Source of the DNA: Rhodanobacter sp. DHG33
GTDB taxonomy: Bacteria; Pseudomonadota; Gammaproteobacteria; Xanthomonadales; Rhodanobacteraceae
Reading direction: 5' to 3'
NCBI RefSeq assembly: GCF_014843005.1
Contig: NZ_JACYXM010000001.1
Coordinates: 124,001-188,000 of the forward strand
Length of the DNA: 64,000 nucleotides
Shown here one piece after another: positions 1 to 7,747 of this stretch. Numbering within the stretch: the stretch's first letter is position 1; the number at the start of each line of letters is the position of its first letter. The translations under genes and the position numbers were made by a program. The notes under the pieces were generated by a model. The model was not told the DNA's origin, searched no databases, and saw only the letters and a list, made by a program, of their open reading frames with translations.

Positions 1-717
1 TTGCTCGGATGCCTGGATATCCTGCTGCAACTGGTTGATGATAGTCAGGTCGCGATGACGAACCACATCGAAACGTTCGTCCGGGTTGGCCGCCAGCGCC
101 TTCACTTCGATGGTCACGCCATGCCCACTGGCAGCTTGCCCTACCTGACCATTGAGCAGAGTGTCGCCATCATCATCTTGCAGCGTGTACGCGCCGTGCT
201 CGCCCGCGATCAGGGTCAATCGCTTGTCTAGCAGCGCATTGGGCACATCGAGACGAAAGATATCCAGTCGAGCGCCACCCCAGTCATAGCGAGCTAGCCC
301 GAGGATGGGTGGAGCCACGGCACCCGGCTTGTCCGGGGTGTAATGGCGCGCGATGAAGCTGCCGAACAGCGGGAGCCGCCGCGGACTGGCTTCGATCAGC
401 ATGTGGAGGCTGTCCACCGCCTGACCGATGACCGTTCGCGAGGTGATCAGTGCGATTTCGGTGGTGGCTTCGGAGTTGGAAGCACCCAGGGTTTGGGTAA
501 TCGCGCTGAGACCTGGCAGGTCGGGGACTTTCTGTTCAACCTGCACCACCGCGCTGGCTTGGTAGACCGGCGTGGACAAGAGGGCATAGGCCAAGCTGAA
601 CATTAAGAAGCAGGAAGTAACAGCGACGATCAACCACTTGTGGTCGAGAACCGTGCCCAACAAGGCATTGAGGTCGATTTCATCGTCTCGAGATGAGGTG
701 TGCGGCTCAGCTGCCAT
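1..717 (-). CDS. wzc: Polysaccharide co-polymerase / tyrosine autokinase (Wzc/Etk type), N-terminal part
   Basis: Inner-membrane protein that controls chain length and export of exopolysaccharide or capsule. Only about 239 N-terminal residues are present; the gene runs off the left edge, so the cytoplasmic BY-kinase domain is not visible. The start is ATG at 717. A short acidic cytoplasmic tail is followed by a membrane segment (about residues 25-48) and then the periplasmic Wzz-type region, which begins with the family-typical stretch TPVYQASAVVQVEQK. It lies 65 bp downstream of the phosphatase gene on the same strand, the usual wzb-wzc order. Assignment to the Wzz/Wzc superfamily is secure; the kinase activity is inferred from the neighbouring phosphatase and from the family. 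Confidence 0.85.
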   Translation of the reverse strand, partial: MAAEPHTSSRDDEIDLNALLGTVLDHKWLIVAVTSCFLMFSLAYALLSTPVYQASAVVQVEQKVPDLPGLSAITQTLGASNSEATTEIALITSRTVIGQAVDSLHMLIEASPRRLPLFGSFIARHYTPDKPGAVAPPILGLARYDWGGARLDIFRLDVPNALLDKRLTLIAGEHGAYTLQDDDGDTLLNGQVGQAASGHGVTIEVKALAANPDERFDVVRHRDLTIINQLQQDIQASEQ

Positions 718-782
718 GTAGTTCGCTTTAAATAAAATTGAGGAAACTGGAATGGGTCGGCTTCACGATGAAACGAAAACAG

Positions 783-1220
783 CTATCGCAGATAAGGAAG
801 CCAACTGCGCACACCGCGATCGATCATTGCATAGACGTGTTCGAACGCTGGACGCTGTTGCCGATACGGATCCGGGATATCCCGCGCCTCGCACCACTTG
901 TCGAACAGAAACAGCTTGCCGCTGGCTTCGGGTGCCAGGCGCGCCAAAGCAAGCAAATGGCTCTTTTCCATGCCAAGAACCAAATCGGCCTCGCGCAGCA
1001 GGGCTGGCGTGACCTGTCGTGCACGATGCACGGAACTGTCCACACCGTGCTCGTCCATCAACTGAGCGGCCGTGCCCTCTACGGGCGAGTTCACCATGGC
1101 AGCCAGCCCGGCGCTACCCACCTGGATGCCCCACGACGCAACTTGTTGCCGGAACAGGTATTCAGCAGTGGGGCTACGGCAAATATTGCCCACGCATACC
1201 GTCAAGATCCTTCCAAACAC
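783..1220 (-). CDS. wzb: Low-molecular-weight protein tyrosine phosphatase (Wzb/Etp type)
   Basis: Cytoplasmic phosphatase that dephosphorylates the Wzc-type kinase during exopolysaccharide export. The product is 145 residues, close to E. coli Wzb (147). The P-loop C-x5-R is CVGNICR with Cys9 and Arg15, and the general-acid Asp lies in a DPY motif near residue 117. The frame is open further upstream to an ATG at 1271, but the GTG at 1220 gives an N-terminus (M-F-x-x-I-L) matching the family start and has AGGAG about 12 bp upstream. It is first in a leftward unit with wzc. The role with the neighbouring kinase is inferred from context. Confidence 0.88.
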   Translation of the reverse strand: MFGRILTVCVGNICRSPTAEYLFRQQVASWGIQVGSAGLAAMVNSPVEGTAAQLMDEHGVDSSVHRARQVTPALLREADLVLGMEKSHLLALARLAPEASGKLFLFDKWCEARDIPDPYRQQRPAFEHVYAMIDRGVRSWLPYLR

Positions 1221-1638
1221 AGTGACTGGATTCTCCTGTTTCCTCGCCTGTGCGCTGCGATGGCGACACATGACCCACGATCGTCTCTCAGTTGCCGAGC
1301 GCCCCGTCCAATGGTGTGGCTAGGCTGCTTTGGTTCGCCCCTCGAACACGCTATGGTTCCAGACAATCCAGGAACCCAGGCGCCAGGGGTAGAGTACGCA
1401 ACAAGCCGGGGAGCTGGCAAACCGATGTTGTAGGTTCGTTAATAAAGTCCTTAGAAATGTTTGGTCTTACAAGCAATCTTTTGGCCCCTAAGTCCTTTGG
1501 CCCTCCTTAAAGTTGCCGTCCTGCGAGGCAAGAAATGCGGATAACTCTCATCGGTCAAAGACTTAACAACCACTGGGTTCACAGCTGCGGGTTTTTGTGG
1601 TTACAATCGTAAGGCCAAACGCAGGGAGTTCCTCTACC
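1221..1638. other. Divergent intergenic region between wzb and the gfc genes
   Basis: This 418-bp stretch separates two divergent exopolysaccharide export units and is clearly more AT-rich than the genes to the right. It holds a good sigma-70-like promoter for the rightward unit (1578-1607). No promoter of similar quality was found for the leftward wzb gene, and no RfaH ops/JUMPstart core was seen on either strand. Short repeats of CCTTA/CCTAAG lie around 1450-1510; their role is unknown. Confidence 0.6.
1578..1607 (+). promoter_or_regulatory. Candidate sigma-70 promoter of the gfc-type unit
   Basis: TTCACA at 1578-1583 (five of six consensus bases), an 18-bp spacer, and TACAAT at 1602-1607 (five of six). 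Transcription would start near 1614, about 25 bp before the ATG at 1639, leaving room for the GGGAG ribosome site. Seen by eye only; not tested. Confidence 0.55.
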
Positions 1639-1944
1639 ATGAAATCGATGAAAATCCTGTCCATCGCCTTGATCGCCGCAGCCGTATCTAGCCAGGCCTT
1701 CGGCACTCAGGCTCAGCCTCAACAGCCGACTCCGCAACAAAGTCAGCCTGCCGCTGCATTGCCGGGGGCCGCGGGCGCCAGCGATGTGTCCCAAGGCACG
1801 CTTGACGCCATCTATATCGGCATGGGCGTGGTTGCCGTCGCGGTTATCGCTGGTGCCACGAGCAGCAGCAACCACGGCAATGAAACCGGCAACAACGGTA
1901 GCACCGGCACGACCGGAACGACGGGCACCACGGGTACCCACTGA
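1639..1944 (+). CDS. Small secreted low-complexity protein, YjbE/GfcA-like
   Basis: A 101-residue protein with a signal peptide (about residues 1-20, ending SQAFG), a Gln/Pro-rich segment, one hydrophobic helix (about residues 55-73) and a Gly/Thr/Asn-rich tail of repeated TGT units. E. coli YjbE and GfcA, first genes of the yjb and gfc operons, have the same plan; the sequence is too simple for a firm homology call. The ATG at 1639 is preferred over an upstream GTG at 1597 because it starts a signal peptide and has GGGAG upstream. It is followed by its own terminator, so it may be made in larger amounts than the export genes after it. Molecular function is unknown in the family. Confidence 0.7.
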   Translation: MKSMKILSIALIAAAVSSQAFGTQAQPQQPTPQQSQPAAALPGAAGASDVSQGTLDAIYIGMGVVAVAVIAGATSSSNHGNETGNNGSTGTTGTTGTTGTH

Positions 1945-1964
1945 GTTCCACGCATGATCGTGCA

Positions 1965-1996
1965 AAACCGTGCTGGATGCGTCCGGCACGGTTTTT
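1965..1996 (+). terminator. Intrinsic terminator between the YjbE-like gene and wza
   Basis: Perfect 9-bp inverted repeat (AAACCGTGC at 1965-1973 and its complement at 1986-1994) ending in a run of five T. It lies 20 bp after the small gene and before the lipoprotein gene on the same strand, so it probably attenuates transcription into the export genes rather than ending a complete operon. Confidence 0.75.
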
Positions 1997-2035
1997 GTTG
2001 CCCGTATGAAACCAGCTCTGGCTAGTCAATCCATC

Positions 2036-3151
2036 ATGAAAACTCTCCCCCTGCTCGCCGTTGCCGTCCTGTCCAGTTCGCTCGGAGGGTGCATCTGGGC
2101 ACCCGGTCAGCATCTGGCTACAAACTCGCTTACTCGCGATAACCAGATCGACAACGGCCATGTGCAATTGGTGCCTATCACTCCTAAATTGCTAGTCATG
2201 GATCAGGTAACCGAGGAAACCCACACCTTACCTGCCGCATTGCTGGCTTATAAGCCCGAGCCTTACCGCATTGGTGCCGGCGACACGCTATACATCACTG
2301 TATGGGACCACCCGGAGCTAACCGCACCAGCTGGCCCACAGCAGGCAACAGAGGCGAACGGTCGCCTAGTACGCCCCGATGGCACCTTGTTCTATCCGTA
2401 TGTGGGCCAGCTCAAGGTGGCTGGCATGACCATTGAGGAGTTACGCAAAGCGATCAGCGACAAGCTGGCTACCTATGTCGAAAACCCCCAGGTGGACGTC
2501 AATGTAGTTGGCTATGGCAGCCAACGTGTAACGCTCAACGGTGCCTTTATCAAAACTGACCCACTGCCGATCAACGCTGTACCTTTGACTCTGGGCCAAG
2601 CTGTCGGCGCAGCAATGGCCGACCCCAAGGAGGCTAACCTCTCCGACCTGATCCTGACACGTGATGGTCGTGCCTATCACCTTGACCTGAACCGGCTCGA
2701 CCCCGGCAGTGGCCTGGCCGAGAACATCTACCTCAAGGATGGCGACCGTCTCTATCTGTCTTACAACGACCGCCAAGAAGCCTATGTCCTAGGCGAGGTC
2801 ATGCACCCAATGGCCATCCCCTTCAAGACATCCGACCTCACATTGACACAGGCGCTGGGTCGGGCAGGAGGCCTCGACCAAAATTTCGCCAAGGGTAAGG
2901 CTGTCTACGTGATCCGTGGGGCCAAGAACATCGAGACTACTCCCGCTACCGTATATCAACTCGATGCCAGCTCGCCCGCCGCTTTTGCCTTGGCTGACCA
3001 TTTCGACGTGAAGCCGGGCGACGTGGTCTTCGTCGGTGCTGCCGGCGTCACTCGCTGGAACCGCTTCTTCAGCCAGGTGTTGCCACTGGCGACCGCACTC
3101 GGCACGGTCTCAGCATCGCAGTATAATTTCGAACACGCCAGCGGCAACTGA
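2036..3151 (+). CDS. wza: Outer-membrane polysaccharide export lipoprotein (Wza/GfcE family)
   Basis: Forms the outer-membrane channel through which capsular or exopolysaccharide leaves the cell. From ATG 2036 the product is 371 residues (E. coli Wza has 379), with a lipoprotein signal ending S-L-G-G-C, so Cys19 is the lipidated residue. The poly-export (PES) domain follows, starting near EPYRIGAGDTLYITVWDHPE, then two SLBB-type beta-grasp repeats (one near YGSQRVTLNGAF, one near EAYVLGEVMHPMAIPFK) and a C-terminal amphipathic segment. ATG 2006 is a possible alternative start; neither has a clear ribosome site. In E. coli gfcE comes after gfcD; here it comes before gfcB. Confidence 0.9.
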   Translation: MKTLPLLAVAVLSSSLGGCIWAPGQHLATNSLTRDNQIDNGHVQLVPITPKLLVMDQVTEETHTLPAALLAYKPEPYRIGAGDTLYITVWDHPELTAPAGPQQATEANGRLVRPDGTLFYPYVGQLKVAGMTIEELRKAISDKLATYVENPQVDVNVVGYGSQRVTLNGAFIKTDPLPINAVPLTLGQAVGAAMADPKEANLSDLILTRDGRAYHLDLNRLDPGSGLAENIYLKDGDRLYLSYNDRQEAYVLGEVMHPMAIPFKTSDLTLTQALGRAGGLDQNFAKGKAVYVIRGAKNIETTPATVYQLDASSPAAFALADHFDVKPGDVVFVGAAGVTRWNRFFSQVLPLATALGTVSASQYNFEHASGN

Positions 3152-3162
3152 AGGTTCGTGGT

Positions 3163-3900
3163 TTGATACCCTCTCCACGACAGAGCGCCGCTGCTCCCAC
3201 GCGACCAGGCTGTCCTTCGGAACAAGCCATATCGCAACGCCACGGTACAGCGATATGGTTGTTGGTGGCGATTGCAGCCACAGCGCAGACGGGATGCACA
3301 CCCGTTTCCTCCGCCGCGACTGACGCGGTGAAATTGTTGGTCAGCCAACATCAGAACCATGCTCCGACCGCAGCGACAGTGGCCGCTCTGCCTTATTACC
3401 AGTTGGCGGCCAGCACGCGCGACGGACAGGCGGTGCTAATCCTTGGCAACGTCGACGGCGTGCGTGAAGACTGGTACGGCAACAACCACGTGGTGGTTTT
3501 CCTGGAACATGGCCAATTGACCGGAACCGCTGGATTGTTGCAAAACCTGGATGGCCTACGGCAACCTGCCAACAACCCGTTCACCCGCGGCTTGCAGCAC
3601 CTGAGTGTGCCGACGGAATACACGTATACCGTGGACTGGTCCCCTGGCTATCGTTATGGCGTCCCGGTGAAAGCCCGCTTCATTCCAGCGGGTAGCGCGC
3701 AACTCGAGATTCTGGGCCAGGTACATGGCGTGCTGCGCATCGACGAAGAGCTTGATGCTCCGGCCGCCGGCTGGCACGCCACCAACCATTATTGGGTGGA
3801 TCCCGCCGATGGCTTCGTGTGGAAGAGCGTGCAGCAGATAGCCCCGGGGCTGCCGATCACCTTGCTGCAGTTGCACCCCTATCGGGGGCAGTCGTCATGA
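3163..3900 (+). CDS. gfcB: YjbF/GfcB-family polysaccharide lipoprotein
   Basis: Predicted lipoprotein of 245 residues from a TTG start at 3163, 11 bp after wza. A long, partly charged leader precedes a hydrophobic segment and the lipobox QTGC (Cys45). The mature part matches the YjbF/GfcB pattern of a beta-rich protein, with GNVDGVREDWYG and, later, YTYTVDWSPGYRYG. The family belongs to group-4 capsule and yjb exopolysaccharide operons; its biochemical role is not settled. The 44-residue leader is longer than usual and no better start was found, so the true N-terminus is uncertain. Its stop overlaps the next start (ATGA). Confidence 0.78.
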   Translation: MIPSPRQSAAAPTRPGCPSEQAISQRHGTAIWLLVAIAATAQTGCTPVSSAATDAVKLLVSQHQNHAPTAATVAALPYYQLAASTRDGQAVLILGNVDGVREDWYGNNHVVVFLEHGQLTGTAGLLQNLDGLRQPANNPFTRGLQHLSVPTEYTYTVDWSPGYRYGVPVKARFIPAGSAQLEILGQVHGVLRIDEELDAPAAGWHATNHYWVDPADGFVWKSVQQIAPGLPITLLQLHPYRGQSS

Positions 3901-4679
3901 AGCGTTCCTTTGCGATAGTGCTTGCGTTGTACATGGCCGGTGCCCCGCTGCTGTCACATGCGGAGCTGCAGGTTCAGGTGAAAGGCGCCGTCGACCATCC
4001 GGGCACACTTACGCTCAAGGACGGCGCTCGACTCAGTGACGCTGCACTGGCAGCTCATGTGCAAGAGCAAGCCTATCTGTTGGGGGCAGCCTGGCTTCGC
4101 CCCTCCCTGCTGGTGACGCAGGAGCGTCTCAAGGCCGGCATCCTGTATGACCTCGATCAATTGCATCTACGCGCCATGCAGCACGGTGACACCGCATTGT
4201 CGGATACCGTCGGCCAATTGCACACCGCCACTGCCGCGTTACCGGTGACCGGACGCGCACCGGCTCTGCTGGCTCCGAGGGCCGTGGAAGTCAATATCAC
4301 CGCGAACCTCCCGCTACTCCCGGGCGACCGGCTGTTCTATCCGTTACGCCCTAAGACCATCCGCGTCGTCGGCGCCGTGCGGTCACCCTGCTCGCTGCCC
4401 TTGCAGCCACTGCAGGATGCATCGGGTTATCTGGCCCAATGCCCATCGGCTTACGGCGCGGACCATGACTGGATTTACGTGATCCAACCCGACGGACATG
4501 TGCTCCGCCAGGGCGTGGCCCTCTGGAACCGCTCCACCCCGTTGTCGCTGGCGCCCGGCGCGCTGATCTACGTGCCGCTGTCGGCACGCGCAGTCAGCAC
4601 CATCGACATCACACTGAACAGTGACATGGCTGATTTCCTCGCCACGCAGATCCTGCCCGGCCCAGAGACGATGCCATGA
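3897..4679 (+). CDS. gfcC: GfcC/YjbG-family capsule biosynthesis protein
   Basis: Periplasmic protein of 260 residues (E. coli GfcC 248). A signal peptide is cleaved after about Ala22 (LLSHA). The mature protein carries two beta-grasp-like regions, one near VQVKGAVDHPGTLTLKDGARL and one near TIRVVGAVRSPCSLPLQPL, resembling the SLBB folds of Wza, with a helical segment between. The start is the ATG overlapping the gfcB stop; a longer open frame upstream lies wholly inside gfcB. The family is needed for group-4 capsule assembly and has been proposed to act with Wza; that partnership is inferred here from gene order. Confidence 0.82.
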   Translation: MKRSFAIVLALYMAGAPLLSHAELQVQVKGAVDHPGTLTLKDGARLSDAALAAHVQEQAYLLGAAWLRPSLLVTQERLKAGILYDLDQLHLRAMQHGDTALSDTVGQLHTATAALPVTGRAPALLAPRAVEVNITANLPLLPGDRLFYPLRPKTIRVVGAVRSPCSLPLQPLQDASGYLAQCPSAYGADHDWIYVIQPDGHVLRQGVALWNRSTPLSLAPGALIYVPLSARAVSTIDITLNSDMADFLATQILPGPETMP

Positions 4680-6826
4680 AGCAGCCGTTCCGGCTCCCGC
4701 ACAGCCTGCCGCGCACCTGCCCGCGTGCCTGCCTGCTGGCTGGTTTGCTGCTCGCGGCGCCAGCTGTCATGGCCGACGACACCGATCCGCCGAATGCCCC
4801 CACCCAGAGCGACTGGGGTGGAGCGGGCCTATGGCAGACACCGACGGCACGCATGGCCGATGCCGGCGAGGTAGGTTTCAACGCCAGTCACGCCTATCCC
4901 TATACACGCTACAACTTCACCCTGCAGCCCCTACCCTGGCTTGAGGGCATCATCCGTTACTCCGACATCAGCAATCGACCGTACGGCCCGGCAGCGCTCA
5001 GCGGCACCCAGTCCTACAAGGACAAGTCCATCGATGTGAAGGTGCGGTTGTGGGATGAAAGCCGCTACATCCCAACGGTGGCGGCGGGCATCCGTGACGT
5101 GGGGGGCACCGGCCTGTTCTCCAGCGAATACGTGGTGGGCAGCAAGCGTTTCGGACCAATTGACGCAAGCTTGGGTCTGGCTTGGGGCTACATGGGGGCA
5201 CGCGGCGACATCTCTAACCCGCTCGATTTCATCAGCAGCAAATTCAGCACCCGCCCCGCCGCCAGCGTCGGAAGTGGCGGCGAATTCAACGGCAGCGACT
5301 ACTTTCGCGGACGCGCAGCGTTCTTCGGTGGCGTCAGTTACCAGACGCCATGGCAGCCACTGGTCATCAAAGTAGAGTACGAGGGCAACAACTACAAGCA
5401 CGAGCCAAAGGACAACAACCAGCCGCAAAGCTCACCTGTGAATATCGGCGCCGTGTATCGCTTGAATCACAACGTGGACCTCAGCGCGGCGTGGGAACGA
5501 GGCAACACCGCCATGTTCAGCCTGACCTTGCACACCAACCTTGCCGAGCATGCGCCTCCGATCAAGGTGCTCGATCCCCCGCCGCCGCAACCGCAACCAG
5601 CGGCCACGCACGCTCCTGCCGATCAGGTTGACTGGGCCAAGGTTGACCAACAATTGCGCGACAACGCCGGCCTGCAGGTCACGAAAATCACCAAGCGCGG
5701 CAGCGAACTGGTGATCACCGCTGAGCAAGTGAAGTACTTCTATCCTGCCAAAGGTGTCGGACGCACCGCCCGCGTGCTGGACAACCAGCTCGGGCCAGAC
5801 ATCACCTGGTACACGGTGGAGTCCACCCGCGAAAACCTGCCCATCGTCGACACCAGCGTGGACCGCAAGCGCTTCGACGATCTGCTGAACCATCGCATCG
5901 CACTGGACGACTTCCGGTTGAACGTGGAGCAGGATCCGCCGCTGCCCCAACAGGAGCAGGTGCTCTACCAGCCCCCGATGAAGCAGTTCGACGGCGGCGC
6001 GTCCATCTCTTACGGCCAGTCGATGGGTGGACCCAACGCCTTCATCCTGTACCAGATCGCGGCGAACTACGAAGCCAACTTCCACTTCACGCCCAACTTC
6101 TGGTGGAGCGGCGTGCTCAGCGCCAACCTGATCAACAACTACGACAAGTTCACCTACGACGCCCCCAGCGATCTGCCGCGCGTGCGTACCGACATCCGCC
6201 AGTACCTGACCGATTCGCGCATCACGATGCCGGTGTTCCAGGTCACCGATGCCGAACGCCTAGGTCAGGATCTGTATGGCATGGCCTACGCCGGCATGCT
6301 GGAGAGCATGTTCGGCGGCGTGGGTGGCGAGATGCTTTATCGCCCCTTCGGCGAACGCTGGGCGATCGGCGTGGATGCCGCCTGGGTGAAGCAGCGCGGC
6401 TTCGACCAGGATTTTTCGTTCCGTGGCTACCATGTGGCCACGGGCCATGTGACGGGCTATTACGAAACCCCGGTGAACCATGTCACCTTCGCGGTAAGCC
6501 TGGGGCGTTACTTGGCTGGCGACCACGGCGTCACCTTCGACGTGTCGAAGGAATTCCGCAATGGCGTGCGCATGGGCGCCTATGCCACCTTCACCAACGT
6601 CGACGGCGCGCAATACGGCGAAGGCAGCTTCGACAAGGGTATCTACATCTCGATTCCGTTCGACCTGATGTTGCCGGGCTCCACCGTCAACCGTGCCGGC
6701 ATCCTGTGGCAACCGCTGATCCGCGATGGCGGCGCCAGCTTGAACCGCCGCTACTCGCTCTACACGCTGACCAGCGATCGCGACGGCGACATGCTCAACG
6801 ACAACCTGCAGATGATCACGCAGTAG
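4676..6826 (+). CDS. gfcD: YjbH/GfcD-family outer-membrane protein
   Basis: Large exported protein of 716 residues with a signal peptide ending near AVMA (about residue 33). The mature start has the YjbH signature GLWQTPTARMADAGEVGF, followed by alternating beta-strand-like sequence, a Pro-rich linker near residues 300-315 (DPPPPQPQPA), and a second beta-rich half ending in short aromatic strands. This fits two outer-membrane barrel-like regions joined by a periplasmic part. The start overlaps gfcC (ATGA). It closes the gfcE-B-C-D block and probably serves the same exported polysaccharide; the exact role of the family is unknown. Confidence 0.85.
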   Translation: MKQPFRLPHSLPRTCPRACLLAGLLLAAPAVMADDTDPPNAPTQSDWGGAGLWQTPTARMADAGEVGFNASHAYPYTRYNFTLQPLPWLEGIIRYSDISNRPYGPAALSGTQSYKDKSIDVKVRLWDESRYIPTVAAGIRDVGGTGLFSSEYVVGSKRFGPIDASLGLAWGYMGARGDISNPLDFISSKFSTRPAASVGSGGEFNGSDYFRGRAAFFGGVSYQTPWQPLVIKVEYEGNNYKHEPKDNNQPQSSPVNIGAVYRLNHNVDLSAAWERGNTAMFSLTLHTNLAEHAPPIKVLDPPPPQPQPAATHAPADQVDWAKVDQQLRDNAGLQVTKITKRGSELVITAEQVKYFYPAKGVGRTARVLDNQLGPDITWYTVESTRENLPIVDTSVDRKRFDDLLNHRIALDDFRLNVEQDPPLPQQEQVLYQPPMKQFDGGASISYGQSMGGPNAFILYQIAANYEANFHFTPNFWWSGVLSANLINNYDKFTYDAPSDLPRVRTDIRQYLTDSRITMPVFQVTDAERLGQDLYGMAYAGMLESMFGGVGGEMLYRPFGERWAIGVDAAWVKQRGFDQDFSFRGYHVATGHVTGYYETPVNHVTFAVSLGRYLAGDHGVTFDVSKEFRNGVRMGAYATFTNVDGAQYGEGSFDKGIYISIPFDLMLPGSTVNRAGILWQPLIRDGGASLNRRYSLYTLTSDRDGDMLNDNLQMITQ

Positions 6827-6847
6827 GAACTGCGCCCGTAGCCTCGT

Positions 6848-6883
6848 GACTGCCTGCAACTTCGGTCGAGCGCCAAGGCAGTC
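6848..6883. terminator. Stem-loop between convergent gfcD and the Rieske gene
   Basis: GACTGCCT at 6848-6855 and its exact complement at 6876-6883, with a 20-base loop, lie in the 74-bp gap between two convergent genes. No T-run follows on either strand, so termination by this element is only likely from its position. Confidence 0.4.
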
Positions 6884-6900
6884 GCGTGCAGGTTGCGCTT

Positions 6901-7251
6901 CTACACGACAGAGGCCACCCATACCTCGCCGTCCCTGACCTCGACCGTCACCGCGCGCAGATGCTCCCCGCGGCATGGACCAGCCACGCACTCGCCATTG
7001 CTGCGGTTGAAACAGGCGCCGTGCACGGCACAGATCAGCAGGTCATCCTTGAGCAGGAACATCCCCGGCGCGTAGTCCAGCCGACGACCGGCATGCGGGC
7101 AGATGTTGAGCCATGCGCGAACCTCCTCGCCCTGACGCGCGACGATCACGCTCTCGCCGTCGGCACCAGCCACGTCTTCGATGGCAGTGGCGCCGCCGTC
7201 GGGAATCTCGTCCACCCGACACAGCAGGGAGGGAGGGGAAACAGTGTCCAT
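6901..7251 (-). CDS. Stand-alone Rieske [2Fe-2S] protein
   Basis: Small cytoplasmic electron-transfer protein of 116 residues consisting of a single Rieske domain. Both cluster-binding boxes are present: Cys51-x-His53 (CPHAGRRLDY) and Cys74-x2-His77 (CAVHGACFN). There is no signal peptide and no membrane segment, so it is not a respiratory-chain subunit. It resembles NirD-like or dioxygenase ferredoxins, but no oxygenase or nitrite reductase gene is adjacent, so its partner is unknown. The frame is open far upstream, but ATG 7251 is the first start that gives a normal ferredoxin length. Confidence 0.82.
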   Translation of the reverse strand: MDTVSPPSLLCRVDEIPDGGATAIEDVAGADGESVIVARQGEEVRAWLNICPHAGRRLDYAPGMFLLKDDLLICAVHGACFNRSNGECVAGPCRGEHLRAVTVEVRDGEVWVASVV

Positions 7252-7329
7252 CGGCACTTGTCCTGCGGGCCGTATGGCCTCATGGTTGCACGCGTAAGTC
7301 ATTGATTTTAGCACACGGATTTTTAACAC

Positions 7330-7602
7330 ATGCACTTTCGCCTGCCGCCTCCCCGTCGTTCCCGCCATCCGTTGGTGCGTGCGCTGTCGTTGCTGATCGG
7401 CATCGCGGTGCTGGGCGTGCTGCTGGTGTTCGGCCTGGCCTTGGCCGGCGTCCTGCTGATCGGCGGCGGATTGTGGCTGGCATGGCGCCAGTGGAAACGG
7501 GCGCGCGTACCGCTGTCCAACATGGCGCGACCGAACAAGCCGGCACCCGACGTGCTGGAGGGCGAGTTCGTGGTGATCCGCCAAGGACCCGTCGCGCACT
7601 GA
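7330..7602 (+). CDS. Small inner-membrane protein of unknown function
   Basis: A 90-residue protein with an Arg/Pro-rich cytoplasmic start, one long or two short hydrophobic helices (about residues 17-50) and a positively charged tail. No enzymatic motif is visible. Codon use matches neighbouring genes, and the frame is divergent from the Rieske gene and upstream of the DMT exporter, which supports it being real. Function not recognised. Confidence 0.6.
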   Translation: MHFRLPPPRRSRHPLVRALSLLIGIAVLGVLLVFGLALAGVLLIGGGLWLAWRQWKRARVPLSNMARPNKPAPDVLEGEFVVIRQGPVAH

Positions 7603-7747
7603 TGCGCAAGGCCCGGTGCGCGATGTCGCGCCGACACTGAGCCTTCCAACCGTCCTGCTCCACCATCGCTATCGTTCGGCTCGCGCTTCGTCCATGATGC
7701 GCGAGGACGTCGCGCTCTTGCGGCGCCAAGTCCTGCCAAGCCCCGCC

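Noticed and set aside
1221-1638. Possible ops/JUMPstart element for RfaH control of the polysaccharide genes
   Set aside because: The GGCGGTAG core was looked for on both strands and not found.
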